DNA of 64,000 bases from UBA1351 sp964563505 (GTDB lineage: Bacteria; Bacillota; Clostridia; Lachnospirales; Vallitaleaceae). The stretch is from the NCBI GenBank assembly GCA_964563505.1, contig CAZLXW010000006.1:30401-94400 (forward strand). Direction: 5' to 3'. The notes beneath the pieces were generated by a model. The model worked only from the letters and a program-made list of their open reading frames with translations. It searched no databases and had not been told where the DNA came from. The translations under genes and the position numbers were made by a program. Positions 8,608 through 16,806 of the stretch are shown here, in pieces (the first letter of the stretch is position 1; each line of letters starts with the position of its first letter).

Positions 8608-8645
8608 AGCACATCTATGGAACATTACTGTTCCACAGATGTGCT
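8608..8645. terminator. bidirectional terminator
   Basis: AGCACATCT (8608-8616) pairs with AGATGTGCT (8637-8645), with an inner 6-bp stem TGGAAC/GTTCCA. Leftward RNA is followed by TTTTTATTTTT, so it is strong for the minus-strand gene at 8684-9943. Rightwards the T-run is poorer. Confidence 0.85.
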
Positions 8646-8683
8646 AACTTTCAGTTTATTTTCAGGCATTTGGTGACTTGGCC

Positions 8684-9943
8684 TTAATTCGTACCGATCA
8701 ATTCTTCAAACCGATATAAAGGTTCATCAAGCAACATATTGCCTAGTGTTTCACCAGATTTGCCTTCAACCCATATTTGCACTCTGTCTATTTCAGGAAA
8801 CTCTGTCAGTGTGTTTACAATTGAACTTAGGGTCATAAGTTCCCCCGCACTTCCACCTGGGTGATTATCGATAAACTCCCTAGAAAAATCAACGGTGCAA
8901 AGTCCACTATCAATATTAATACTAAGAAGTTCGGTTCCTTTAGGAATTGATGGATATAAGGCCTCATTATTAGTCCCTGCAATCAATCCCTCTATAGCTG
9001 CTTGGGCAATCTCATCATTGTAAACTGTCAAGGTTCTCACTTCTTTCCAAACCTTCTGTGCATCCATCCCCGGGAAATACAATGTCACCTCATTTTGTGT
9101 CACATTCACAGGATTGAATAAAGAATATCCTGCTGTAAAAGGTTCTTCTCCCAGTTCGAATAATTTTTCAAAGGATACGACGCCTATATTTTCACGTATT
9201 ACGCGTTGCTCGTAATAATCACTGCCTACCTGTTTATGTCTAACTGTATATTCTTTGACCCCCATATCTGTCATTTCTGCTTTCATAATCTGCCCGTTAA
9301 TCGTTTGAAGAACTCCATCCTCATCTCTTGCTTGATCCGTCCAGTAAGTCCCTATAACTAAGGGCGTTTGAATCAAGGTAAGTTGATCAAACTTAGAGTC
9401 CATCATGACCTCTTCTTCTTTTGTTTGTATTAGACTATTTCCTTCAATCGTATAATTTAAGTCGATGGAATAATCCTTGTCACTTTCGCCATCTGACATA
9501 TCGTCAACCATTCCACTGACCGTATAGATTCTTTTGGTTGGTTCATCAACAATAGAATCCAGCCTTGCACTGTGGCCGTATTCTGCAAATCCTTCATATT
9601 TCCATTCATAGCCTGTCGCATCCGGTAATAACTCCGATAGGGCATCCACTTCATAGGTCGGTTCATTAATGCTCGCAACTTGTGTCAAGGCATTCCATCC
9701 AACATCTTTTCCCGTTAACTCTGAGACAGAACGAAGGGGTACATAAGTTGTTCCATCGACAAGGAAATTGTCTGTGGAAACCGGTCTACCATTGACTTCT
9801 ATCGTTACCATATTTCTATGAACTCTTATCAATTCACTTAAATCACTCCCAATAAGTGTTCCTGATAATAATGATAGGGATAGTAAAACAATAAATATGA
9901 ACATACCTGTGTTTTTTACTAAGTTTTTTTGCTTGTTTTTCAT
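8684..9943 (-). CDS. exported GerMN-domain protein with copper-amine-oxidase-like N-terminal domain
   Basis: A 419-residue exported or membrane-anchored protein. A hydrophobic segment (about 14-34) is followed by a copper-amine-oxidase N-terminal-type fold with VEVNGRPV-like and DGTTYVPLRSVSE motifs (about 45-95). The C-terminus (about 285-400) is a GerMN domain: VTLYFPGMDAQKVWKE, EALIAGT-type IEGLIAGTNN, and GLCTVDFSREFIDN. GerMN domains occur in sporulation and germination proteins such as GerM. A GTG lies 9 bases upstream of the chosen ATG but abuts the GGAG site, so the ATG (GGAG 8 bases upstream) is preferred. Confidence 0.85.
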   Translation of the reverse strand: MKNKQKNLVKNTGMFIFIVLLSLSLLSGTLIGSDLSELIRVHRNMVTIEVNGRPVSTDNFLVDGTTYVPLRSVSELTGKDVGWNALTQVASINEPTYEVDALSELLPDATGYEWKYEGFAEYGHSARLDSIVDEPTKRIYTVSGMVDDMSDGESDKDYSIDLNYTIEGNSLIQTKEEEVMMDSKFDQLTLIQTPLVIGTYWTDQARDEDGVLQTINGQIMKAEMTDMGVKEYTVRHKQVGSDYYEQRVIRENIGVVSFEKLFELGEEPFTAGYSLFNPVNVTQNEVTLYFPGMDAQKVWKEVRTLTVYNDEIAQAAIEGLIAGTNNEALYPSIPKGTELLSINIDSGLCTVDFSREFIDNHPGGSAGELMTLSSIVNTLTEFPEIDRVQIWVEGKSGETLGNMLLDEPLYRFEELIGTN

Positions 9944-10047
9944 ATCGCTCACTCCATTTCTGCTAAGTCGTTAACATTGTCAAAACGGGTACATGTATAT
10001 TATATCCCTTTTCACCATCAAATACTAAAATTATTTCAACTTTAACA

Positions 10048-10141
10048 TCAGATAATAAATCCTACCGCTATAGCTAAAGCTAAACATTGATCCGAAGAAA
10101 CCCTCCACAAGTCTAAATCTCATGGTTAAAATTCTCATTTT
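10048..10141 (-). pseudogene. chrA remnant (two fused fragments)
   Basis: On the minus strand one frame reads LVEGFFGSMFSF, matching the LVQGLPGPMFSF region of the intact ChrA at 14529-15728. A second frame a few bases on reads ALAIAVGFII and stops, matching the intact protein's VLAIAAGFVF C-terminus. The two join at a TTTAGC-like repeat, so more than 100 codons between them are lost and the frame is shifted. Nothing functional is expected. The 9944-10047 gap holds no other gene that I can see. Confidence 0.7.
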
Positions 10142-10188
10142 CCTATTTTTTTAAATATGTATCTAGTCTTTTGCTTCTATTGAAGAAT

Positions 10189-10749
10189 TCAACTATATAG
10201 CCGTCCTCCGTCATTCCACGCTCCATACATCTTACCTTTTCTGGTATTTTCTATAAGTTTGTTCAGTCTTTTTTCAAATAATTCCGGTTGATTCTTAACC
10301 CGAATAATTGTATCGATTCGAATTCTTCTGTATAATTCAGGAAATTCCATGAATTTCTCATAAACTTGTTTAGACTCCTTTAGCCTGTTCTCTATAGCTT
10401 CATTTGTATTATTAAGAGAATAGTCTAAATTGGGTAAGATTTTTCTTCCCTCATCTGTCATAAGGCCTATTTTCTCAAGTCTACGAACGCGTTCTTTATT
10501 AAGCTCTGTCCATGAGCTATTCTTCGCTCTCGGAGACAGCCTCTGAAAAACCTTTCCTTCTGTATATTTACGTTTGATTCCGTCTATCCATCCAAAACAC
10601 AATGCTTCTTCTACTGCATCTAAGTATAACAATGTATTAGGCTTTTGAATTATACTTACAATAACCCAACAACATTTTTCAGTCCTACTATTTAATTGTA
10701 ACCATTGTCTTAACGCTTCTCTCGTTGTTACTTCAAGTAAATTCTCCAT
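10189..10749 (-). CDS. YdeI/OmpD-associated family protein
   Basis: A 186-residue soluble protein of the YdeI family, recognised from CWVIVSIIQKP, YLDAVEEALCFGWIDGIKR and RLSPRAKNSSWTELNKERV, followed by the Lys/Arg-rich C-terminal part. Members are often called bacteriocin-protection proteins, but the biochemical role is unclear. The ATG is preceded by AGGAGGTG at 11 bases. It lies 52 bases behind the WYL regulator on the same strand and may be co-transcribed with it. Confidence 0.8.
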   Translation of the reverse strand: MENLLEVTTREALRQWLQLNSRTEKCCWVIVSIIQKPNTLLYLDAVEEALCFGWIDGIKRKYTEGKVFQRLSPRAKNSSWTELNKERVRRLEKIGLMTDEGRKILPNLDYSLNNTNEAIENRLKESKQVYEKFMEFPELYRRIRIDTIIRVKNQPELFEKRLNKLIENTRKGKMYGAWNDGGRLYS

Positions 10750-10801
10750 AAAATATATAACACCTCCTGTTATAACTTTTATCGTTCATATAGCTTCAAA
10801 A

Positions 10802-11737
10802 TCATTGAAAATCTTTACTCATTAGAAATTTTGTTGACTCAAGATGTCTATTATAGAGTTCCTGTCGAACATTAACAGGTTCTTCTACAAAAACATTTGG
10901 GCCAAAAGACAAAAGAAGAGAGTAAAGCCATTCATTAATTTCGAAATTGCCCGATACTGAAATATAATCTTTTGAATATCGTTTAATATATTGATGTTCA
11001 AAGTTTTCAAATACTCTTGAAATAACAGCTTTTAAAAAAATAAGTTTAAGATATTTCATATTTGTCACATCTTTATAGTTATTTATATATGGATTAGGAA
11101 CATCTGTATAGATATCAGCTTTCTGTTGCAAGATATCACATTGTAAAATCAACTTTAACTTAAATAATCTAAAACTTTGTCTTAATTTGCAATAGGCATA
11201 CAAATACCAACCCTTATTTTTATATATTAATTTAATCGGATCTAGAATTCGGGAAGTCTCTTGGCCCTTTTGATTGACATATCTAATTTGAACAGCTTTT
11301 TGTGAAACTATCGCTTCTTTTAACTGATAAAAAAATAGCTCATCATCTTTTGATTCTGTGTTCCATTTTCTAAAATCTACGTCTAGCCATGTTGACTCTT
11401 GAATATTAGAGTTTTTTCCAAATAATGCGGAAAGCTTTTTAAATAGTTCTCCGGCTTCCATGTTAGGAATAGTTTCAATGCAGCGAAGAGCAAAAAGTAT
11501 GTCACTTTGCTCTTGACTAGTGACGATAAATCTATCCATGACATAATTCTTGTCTAAATAAATACCACCTTGTCTTCCTGCTTCTGTGTATATAGGAATG
11601 CCTGCAAGTGATAATTCGTCTATATCTCGGTATATTGTTCGTACTGATACTTCAAACATCTTTGCCAATTCTGTTGACGTTACTTTCTTTTTATTTAGTA
11701 AAACTAATAAAATTTCAAACATTCGATATGATTTCAA
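10802..11737 (-). CDS. WYL-domain transcriptional regulator (HTH_11 + WYL), YafY-type
   Basis: A 311-residue regulator. The N-terminal winged helix (about 5-55) includes VTSTELAKMFEVSVRTIYRD. The WYL domain (about 135-210) includes the signature GWYLYAYCKLRQSFRLFKL. Members bind DNA and respond to small ligands, often single-stranded nucleic acid. Start: GAGG sits 8 bases before a TTG at 11737; a GTG at 11746 would overlap this ribosome site and is less likely. It is divergent from the DUF1761 gene, with a 149-bp inverted-repeat unit between them. Confidence 0.87.
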   Translation of the reverse strand: MKSYRMFEILLVLLNKKKVTSTELAKMFEVSVRTIYRDIDELSLAGIPIYTEAGRQGGIYLDKNYVMDRFIVTSQEQSDILFALRCIETIPNMEAGELFKKLSALFGKNSNIQESTWLDVDFRKWNTESKDDELFFYQLKEAIVSQKAVQIRYVNQKGQETSRILDPIKLIYKNKGWYLYAYCKLRQSFRLFKLKLILQCDILQQKADIYTDVPNPYINNYKDVTNMKYLKLIFLKAVISRVFENFEHQYIKRYSKDYISVSGNFEINEWLYSLLLSFGPNVFVEEPVNVRQELYNRHLESTKFLMSKDFQ

Positions 11738-11762
11738 TAAATTCACCTCAAATTATATTCTA

Positions 11763-11911
11763 AGCGGTCTCGGAAACTCTTAAACAGCCGAGTTTACGCT
11801 CTTTTTTTATATTCTCATTTATTGTTACACCTTAATATTTTCGCATATTTTTTGCATAAATCCTTTGACAAATGTATGAAAATTTGTGCCATGCTGGTTT
11901 CCGAGACCGCT
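11763..11911. repeat. 149-bp unit with 15-bp perfect terminal inverted repeats
   Basis: AGCGGTCTCGGAAAC at 11763-11777 recurs exactly inverted at 11897-11911. The arms are GC-rich against an AT-rich interior of 119 bases with no open frame. Size and ends resemble a miniature inverted-repeat element, but no clear target duplication flanks it. A long-range regulatory stem is the alternative. It lies between the WYL regulator and the DUF1761 gene. Confidence 0.55.
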
Positions 11912-11950
11912 CATCCTAAAACTATTTTTATTTATTATACTCCAATAAAC

Positions 11951-11984
11951 CTGACATTTGATGTCAGTATTATAATTGTATAAT
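11951..11984 (+). promoter_or_regulatory. promoter with palindrome ahead of the DUF1761 gene
   Basis: CTGACAT-TTG-ATGTCAG (11951-11967) is a 7-bp perfect inverted repeat overlapping a possible -35 TTGATG (11958-11963). TATAAT (11979-11984) or TAATAA (11981-11986) may serve as -10. A repressor or activator site is likely; the divergent WYL regulator is one candidate. Confidence 0.4.
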
Positions 11985-12035
11985 AAGTTATCACCTAAAA
12001 CTATAACAAATCATAAATCAAAAAGGAGATCAAAT

Positions 12036-12452
12036 ATGTTTAATGTTCTAAATGAAATGAATTGGCTTGCAATACTAATAACTACGGTTGTCTTTTCTAT
12101 TTTAGGAGGCATTTGGTTCACCCTGTTTTTTGGCAAATCATATGCATACTCACTTGGTCAGAACTATGACCCTAAGGAGCGTCCAAAGCCACTCTTTATA
12201 GTAGGACCGTTTATATGTGGACTAGTCACGATAATGTCAATTTCAATTTTAGTCTATACACTAAATATTTCATCACTTAAGGAGGCTATTATTTTAGGGT
12301 TAGTTATCGGGCTTGGAATAATGTCTTCAACCTCTGTAAATACTGCAATCAATCCTAATATTCCACGTCCACTTCTATATGGCTTAATTAGTGGTGGTTA
12401 TTTTACACTTTCAAGTATATTAGGCAGCATTATTTTGTACGCCATGAAATAG
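12036..12452 (+). CDS. DUF1761 family membrane protein
   Basis: A 138-residue integral membrane protein with four hydrophobic segments (about 10-30, 52-73, 82-102, 112-135). It starts MFNVLNEMNWLAILITT, and FSILGGIWFTLFFGKSY is typical of DUF1761. The family's function is unknown. AAAGGAG lies 8 bases before the ATG at 12036; an in-frame ATG at 11976 lacks such a site. It is single-gene and divergent from the WYL regulator. Gap 12453-12630 holds no gene I can support. Confidence 0.82.
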   Translation: MFNVLNEMNWLAILITTVVFSILGGIWFTLFFGKSYAYSLGQNYDPKERPKPLFIVGPFICGLVTIMSISILVYTLNISSLKEAIILGLVIGLGIMSSTSVNTAINPNIPRPLLYGLISGGYFTLSSILGSIILYAMK

Positions 12453-12630
12453 CAATCCCCTGTTCATACTACAAGACCATATAAAATGACATCCATTACT
12501 GTCTTGAAAGTCGTCTGATTTTTTCTATTGTTTCGTAACTGTCATTGGATCTCTTCCCTTCTATTTGATTATAACGCTTTTTACTTTCGTTTCAATAGGT
12601 TAATTAGAAACACGAATATGCGAATTAAAA

Positions 12631-12662
12631 AAAGCCCTTCTCAATAAAGAGCCGGGCTTTTG
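12631..12662 (-). terminator. terminator of the cysteine desulfurase/DsrE unit
   Basis: AAAAGCCC (12631-12638) pairs with GGGCTTTT (12655-12662), with an inner CTC/GAG stem. Leftward RNA runs into seven T residues, 20 bases after the stop of the DsrE-like gene. Confidence 0.85.
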
Positions 12663-12681
12663 ATGTCTGTTTATAATTCAC

Positions 12682-12894
12682 TTAAAAGGTTACTGTCTTA
12701 TCTGCCCATTCCACCATGTTTAAGCAATCAAACATCGTATTAATCGGACATACATCCGTTGCACCCATTTGTCGTGATTTAAGACATGTGCCACATGCAA
12801 GCATTTCTCTGTCATTTTCATAGAAAACTTTAACTTGCTCTGCCACATCGAATTTTTCATGAGTCAGATTTTCAATTTCAACGCCTTCACCCAT
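12682..12894 (-). CDS. DsrE-like protein lacking its N-terminal part
   Basis: A 70-residue product resembling the C-terminal 60 percent of a DsrE-superfamily sulfur-carrier protein: MGEGVEIENL, a second-half LACGTCLKSRQMG with the usual Cys pair, VCPINTM and a terminal ADKTVTF. The first beta-alpha-beta part expected in a 110-120 residue member is absent, and an in-frame TAA lies three codons before the ATG. It overlaps the 3' end of the cysteine desulfurase by 8 bases, suggesting translational coupling and a sulfur-handling pair. It may be a stable short variant or a degraded gene. Confidence 0.65.
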   Translation of the reverse strand: MGEGVEIENLTHEKFDVAEQVKVFYENDREMLACGTCLKSRQMGATDVCPINTMFDCLNMVEWADKTVTF

Positions 12895-14014
12895 TAAAAA
12901 TTAATCCTATCATTTTTTGTAATTTCTCAAGAACTTCATCAACATCTTCTTTTGATGTCATCCTCCCTAAACTAAATCTAACAGCACCTCGCCCAACTTC
13001 TTCAGTAACATTCATCGCACTTATTACAGGAGACAATGTAGTTGTTCCTGAATGACAAGCAGAACCTGTAGAAGCTGCAACATCATGTAAGCCATTAAGA
13101 ATGGCATTTCCTTCAAACCCAAGAAAACTTACATTAAGTGTATTGGGTAATCGTAACTGAGGATGACCGTTTAGGGTAACTTTGTCACCAAATAACTGAC
13201 ATATCCCCCCGTAAAAATAATCAGTCAACTGCTGTATTCGATTATCATTTATTGAACCTGCTGCTAATTCGCAAGCTTTACCCAATCCAACTTGAAACAT
13301 GACATTTTCCGTTCCGGCCCTTTTTCCTGATTCATGACCTGCACCATGTATCAATGGTTCAATGATGATTCCCTCTCTTATATATAAGGCGCCTATACCT
13401 TTTGGGGCATAAAGTTTATGCCCTGCTATTGTTAGAAAATCAACGCCTAACGCATTGACATCCGTCGGTATTTTTCCAACAGATTGGGATGCATCTGTAT
13501 GAAAAAACACATCATGTTTTTTACATATATCTGCTATATCTTTAATCGACTGTATAGTTCCTGTTTCGTTATTTGCATGCATGACTGTAACTAAGATGGT
13601 TTCATCTGTAATCAATCGCTCAATGTCACTTGGATTAACCATACCATATTGATCCACGCCAACATAACTTACTTTATACCCAATACTTTCCAAGTATTGT
13701 AATGGTTTTAATATCGCCGGATGTTCAATGACTGACGTAATAATATGATTGCCTTTATTCTTATAGGTATAAGCGACACCCTTAATAACCATATTGTTGG
13801 ATTCACTCCCACCACTAGTGAAAATTACTTCTGAGGGGTGACAATTTAACAAGTTTGCAACCTGCCCTCTTGCTTCCTCAAGAGCTGTTTTTGCTGTTTT
13901 TCCCATTTCATGGACACTACTTGGATTACCATAATTCCCATATAAGAATGGTAACATAGCCTCTACAACTTCAGGACTTATTGGCGTTGTTGCATTATAA
14001 TCCATATAAATCAT
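12887..14014 (-). CDS. cysteine desulfurase (NifS/IscS-type)
   Basis: A 375-residue PLP enzyme releasing sulfur from cysteine as a persulfide. The PLP lysine is in LTIAGHKLYAPKGIGALY near 200, and the substrate-side motif is HTDASQSVGK near 180. The mobile-loop cysteine is in STGSACHSGT near 325. It begins MIYMDYNATTPISPEVVEAM, typical of the class. No iron-sulfur scaffold gene is adjacent; instead a DsrE-like gene overlaps its 3' end, pointing to sulfur relay rather than cluster assembly (inference). Terminator at 12631-12662. Confidence 0.93.
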   Translation of the reverse strand: MIYMDYNATTPISPEVVEAMLPFLYGNYGNPSSVHEMGKTAKTALEEARGQVANLLNCHPSEVIFTSGGSESNNMVIKGVAYTYKNKGNHIITSVIEHPAILKPLQYLESIGYKVSYVGVDQYGMVNPSDIERLITDETILVTVMHANNETGTIQSIKDIADICKKHDVFFHTDASQSVGKIPTDVNALGVDFLTIAGHKLYAPKGIGALYIREGIIIEPLIHGAGHESGKRAGTENVMFQVGLGKACELAAGSINDNRIQQLTDYFYGGICQLFGDKVTLNGHPQLRLPNTLNVSFLGFEGNAILNGLHDVAASTGSACHSGTTTLSPVISAMNVTEEVGRGAVRFSLGRMTSKEDVDEVLEKLQKMIGLIFNG

Positions 14015-14094
14015 AATTTACCTACCTTTCAATTCAATCGCTCCTCTATATTAAATCCATTATTCATATTTCATACATCTGTAAAAAGTTTGAC

Positions 14095-14468
14095 ATGTAT
14101 AATGGAAGTAATCCATCTGCAAAGCGTTCACAAAACTGGATCGCTGAGGGATTCGTTTCTTTGATGCTCCAGAAAAAACTGAACGAAATTACTGTTAAAG
14201 AAATAATGAAGGCCACTGATTTATCACGTCAGACCTTTTATCAGCTTTTTGATTCTGTGGAAGATGTTTTGGAATATCATATAGATACACTATTCCAAGA
14301 GTATATTAAAAGATGTAAAGTTGAAGAAGTTGACAATCTATGTGATGCCGCGCAACTTTTGTTGCTGTCGGACTGGTTGGTATGTTAGATTATTGGTTTA
14401 AAAGTGGTAAAACACTGAGCACCGATGAATTAGCGGACTTGGTTTGCCGAATTACAAACTCAGAATAA
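14095..14468 (+). pseudogene. TetR-family regulator, frameshifted and shortened
   Basis: The first frame (14095-14388) encodes a TetR HTH: WIAEGFVSLMLQKKLNEITV, then KEIMKATDLSRQTFYQLFDS. It then runs into LLLLSDWLVC and stops. The C-terminal part continues in another frame near 14361-14468 as VAVGLVGMLDYWFKSGKTLS and TDELADLVCRITNSE. Together about 125 residues remain, against the usual 180-200, so sequence is lost as well as the frame. There is no clear ribosome site before the ATG. Confidence 0.75.
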
Positions 14469-14528
14469 TATTTTTTACATCTTTTTTGGTGTAGTAATGG
14501 TATCGTTTTCTATAACACATTAAATTCA

Positions 14529-15728
14529 TTAGAAAACAAATCCTGCTGCTATAGCTAAGACTACAATAAGCGGTGCCGGAACTTTTTTAGTAAATAATAG
14601 AGCTACTGTAACTAACATAACTATAATATTATCAATCACAAAACCACTATTTTGCATCAGGATTATTGCAGCTACAGTGATTAATCCACCAGCAACAGCT
14701 GTAATACCTTTCAGGGATACTTTTATTCCTTTAATCCCCTTTAATTTTTCCCAAATTGGGTATATGAAGTAAATTAATAAGAGCCCAGGTAAAAATATCG
14801 CTATACCCCCTGACACAGCTCCTATAATTTGGGTTAGTACACTCTCACCGCGAGCTGCCATGCCACCTGCATATGCACTAAAGCTAAACATTGGACCCGG
14901 TAACCCTTGTACAAGCCCAAATCCCGTCAAAAATTCTTGGTTAGACATATACTGATTAACTTCTACTAATTCACTATACATAAGCGGTACTACCACCTGA
15001 CCCCCGCCAATAACTAAGTAACCATATCGATAAAAACTTTCAAATAAATGAATAATTTTATTGTCCCATATTAAAGTCAAGAGAAGACTTCCTAATGCAA
15101 AGATACCAAATACAATCAAATATCTCCAAGGAGGACTTATTTTTACACGGTTCCAGAGATCTTTCTCTTTTGAAACAAAGATACTTACTACACCACCAAA
15201 GATCAAGACCAAGGGATAAATCCAAGGCTCTCGAATAATGTAAGTGGTTATACCACCAACGAGTAATAATAATAGAGTTATCCTATCAGTGACTACTTTG
15301 CGGCCTATGCGATATGCAGCTAAAATAATAAATCCAACAGCCATCGGACCAATATAACGCAGACCATCTTGGGATATATTCATAGCGCCTAGAAATTGAC
15401 TTAAAAATGAAAGCAATGTCATCACTGTTAGAACTGGTAAAGCCCACACCAGCATAGTTAAGAATGCCAACAATGGCCCTCCCATTTTGTGCCCAATGGC
15501 AACTATGGTTTGCGTGCTACTTGGACCAGGTAAAATTCCTGTTAAAGCAATCAATTCAACCAATTCTTCTTCAGTTAAATATTTTTTCTTTACTACCATT
15601 TGATCTGTAAAAACACCATAATGTGCTTCTGGGCCTCCATAAGCTCCCAAAGAACAAATAAATACATCTTTTAGAAAGGTCCTCCAAGGGACTCCATTTT
15701 GATTTTTTAAGTTCTTATCTACTTTCAT
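14529..15728 (-). CDS. chrA: chromate transporter family protein (ChrA)
   Basis: A 399-residue two-domain CHR membrane protein. The first CHR domain carries GAYGGPEAHYGVFTDQMV near 33 and LPGPSSTQT near 68. The second (about 225-390) carries GGGQVVVPLM and FLTGFGLVQGLPGPMFSFSA. ChrA proteins export chromate, though many clostridial members may move other oxyanions. It is divergent from a PadR gene across a 109-base region with inverted repeats. A remnant of a second copy lies at 10048-10141. Confidence 0.88.
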   Translation of the reverse strand: MKVDKNLKNQNGVPWRTFLKDVFICSLGAYGGPEAHYGVFTDQMVVKKKYLTEEELVELIALTGILPGPSSTQTIVAIGHKMGGPLLAFLTMLVWALPVLTVMTLLSFLSQFLGAMNISQDGLRYIGPMAVGFIILAAYRIGRKVVTDRITLLLLLVGGITTYIIREPWIYPLVLIFGGVVSIFVSKEKDLWNRVKISPPWRYLIVFGIFALGSLLLTLIWDNKIIHLFESFYRYGYLVIGGGQVVVPLMYSELVEVNQYMSNQEFLTGFGLVQGLPGPMFSFSAYAGGMAARGESVLTQIIGAVSGGIAIFLPGLLLIYFIYPIWEKLKGIKGIKVSLKGITAVAGGLITVAAIILMQNSGFVIDNIIVMLVTVALLFTKKVPAPLIVVLAIAAGFVF

Positions 15729-15769
15729 TATAAAACCATCCTTTCATTCTTGCATTTCAAAATACTTAA

Positions 15770-15808
15770 TGATATAATAATATCATATTACGATATCGAG
15801 ATTCGATA
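15770..15808. promoter_or_regulatory. inverted repeats in the chrA/PadR divergent region
   Basis: TGATAT-AATA-ATATCA (15770-15785) is followed by TATCGA-GAT-TCGATA (15794-15808). They sit between the divergent starts and are probable operators, most simply for the PadR regulator. The TATCGA core recurs in the operator at 21106-21141. Confidence 0.55.
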
Positions 15809-15837
15809 ATAACATTATACAATAGAGGTGATAAAAA

Positions 15838-16146
15838 ATGCAAGACCAAATTTTAAGAAAATTTTTCCTAGGATTTATTCAAATTCATATTCTTCATCAC
15901 GCAAAGAAAGAACCTTTTTATGGTGCTTGGATGATTGATGAACTTAGTGAACATGGGTATGACATGAGTCCTGGAACATTATACCCATTACTTCACAGTA
16001 TGGAATCTAAAGGACTTTTAGAAAAAGAAGAAAAAACTGTAGGCGGTAAGATTAGAAAATACTATAGGATTACAACATTAGGGAATGAAGTCTTGGAAGA
16101 AGCACGTAAAAAAGCTTATGAGCTATTTAAAGAGATTAAAGATTGA
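15838..16146 (+). CDS. PadR-family transcriptional regulator
   Basis: A 102-residue winged-helix protein with the PadR hallmark GYDMSPGTLYPLLHSMESKG (about 40-60), KEEKTVGGKIRKYYRIT and a C-terminal dimer helix. Short PadR proteins repress drug, metal or envelope-stress genes until a ligand binds. It heads an operon with the ABC genes (ATPase start 20 bases downstream) and is divergent from chrA. Ribosome site AGAGGTG. Confidence 0.9.
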   Translation: MQDQILRKFFLGFIQIHILHHAKKEPFYGAWMIDELSEHGYDMSPGTLYPLLHSMESKGLLEKEEKTVGGKIRKYYRITTLGNEVLEEARKKAYELFKEIKD

Positions 16147-16165
16147 CGAAAGGAGAATTTTTTTT

Positions 16166-16804
16166 ATGTTTTCATTTAAAGAGGTACATTATAAAGATAT
16201 TCTTAACATTAAAAATCTAAATATTGAAAAGCATACAGTGACTTCTATAGTAGGTCAAAGTGGCAGTGGAAAAACGACACTTTTACGCCTTTTAAATAAA
16301 TTAATAAGCTGTGATAGTGGAGAAATCCTTTATAATAGCAAGCCTTTAAGTGATATAGACTCTGTAGAATTGAGAAGAGATATCGTCATGCTTCCACAAG
16401 CCCCTGCTATTTTTAAAGGGAGCATAAAGGATAATCTATTAATAGGCCTGAAATTTTCTGAGAAATCAACTGTTTCTGATGATAAACTATTTGAAATATT
16501 AAAATTAGTCAAATTGCAAAAAGAATTAAGTCAAGATGCTGAAAAGTTATCTGGAGGAGAAAAACAAAGGATAGCCCTTGGCAGAGTAATGCTTATGGAG
16601 CCCGAAGTTTTATTATTAGATGAGCCTTCTTCCGCTTTGGATGAAGAAACTGAGCACATGATTTTTGAAGCATTAGTAAATTATGCAAAGGAAAATAACA
16701 AGTCTCTTATTATGGTCACTCATTCTAAAAAAGTAGCCTGTCAATTCTCTGATGAAATTATAGAAATAAAAAAAGATACGGTGATTAATCAAGAGGAGGT
16801 ATAA
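16166..16804 (+). CDS. fetA: ABC transporter ATP-binding protein, FetA/YbbL-like
   Basis: A 212-residue ABC ATPase. Walker A is GQSGSGKTTLL near 32-42, signature LSGGEKQRIALGR near 128, Walker B VLLLDEPSSALD near 150, H-loop MVTHSKK near 185. ATG at 16166 has AAAGGAG 10 bases upstream; a longer in-frame start inside the PadR gene lacks one. Paired with the FetB-like permease 2 bases downstream, it should power an exporter of the FetAB type, linked to iron homeostasis in E. coli. Confidence 0.85.
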   Translation: MFSFKEVHYKDILNIKNLNIEKHTVTSIVGQSGSGKTTLLRLLNKLISCDSGEILYNSKPLSDIDSVELRRDIVMLPQAPAIFKGSIKDNLLIGLKFSEKSTVSDDKLFEILKLVKLQKELSQDAEKLSGGEKQRIALGRVMLMEPEVLLLDEPSSALDEETEHMIFEALVNYAKENNKSLIMVTHSKKVACQFSDEIIEIKKDTVINQEEV

Positions 16805-16806
16805 TT

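Noticed and set aside
12480..12600. Minus-strand open frame of about 30 codons (ending EKIRRLSRQ)
   Set aside because: No start codon or ribosome site, and no family likeness; too short to call a gene or a remnant.
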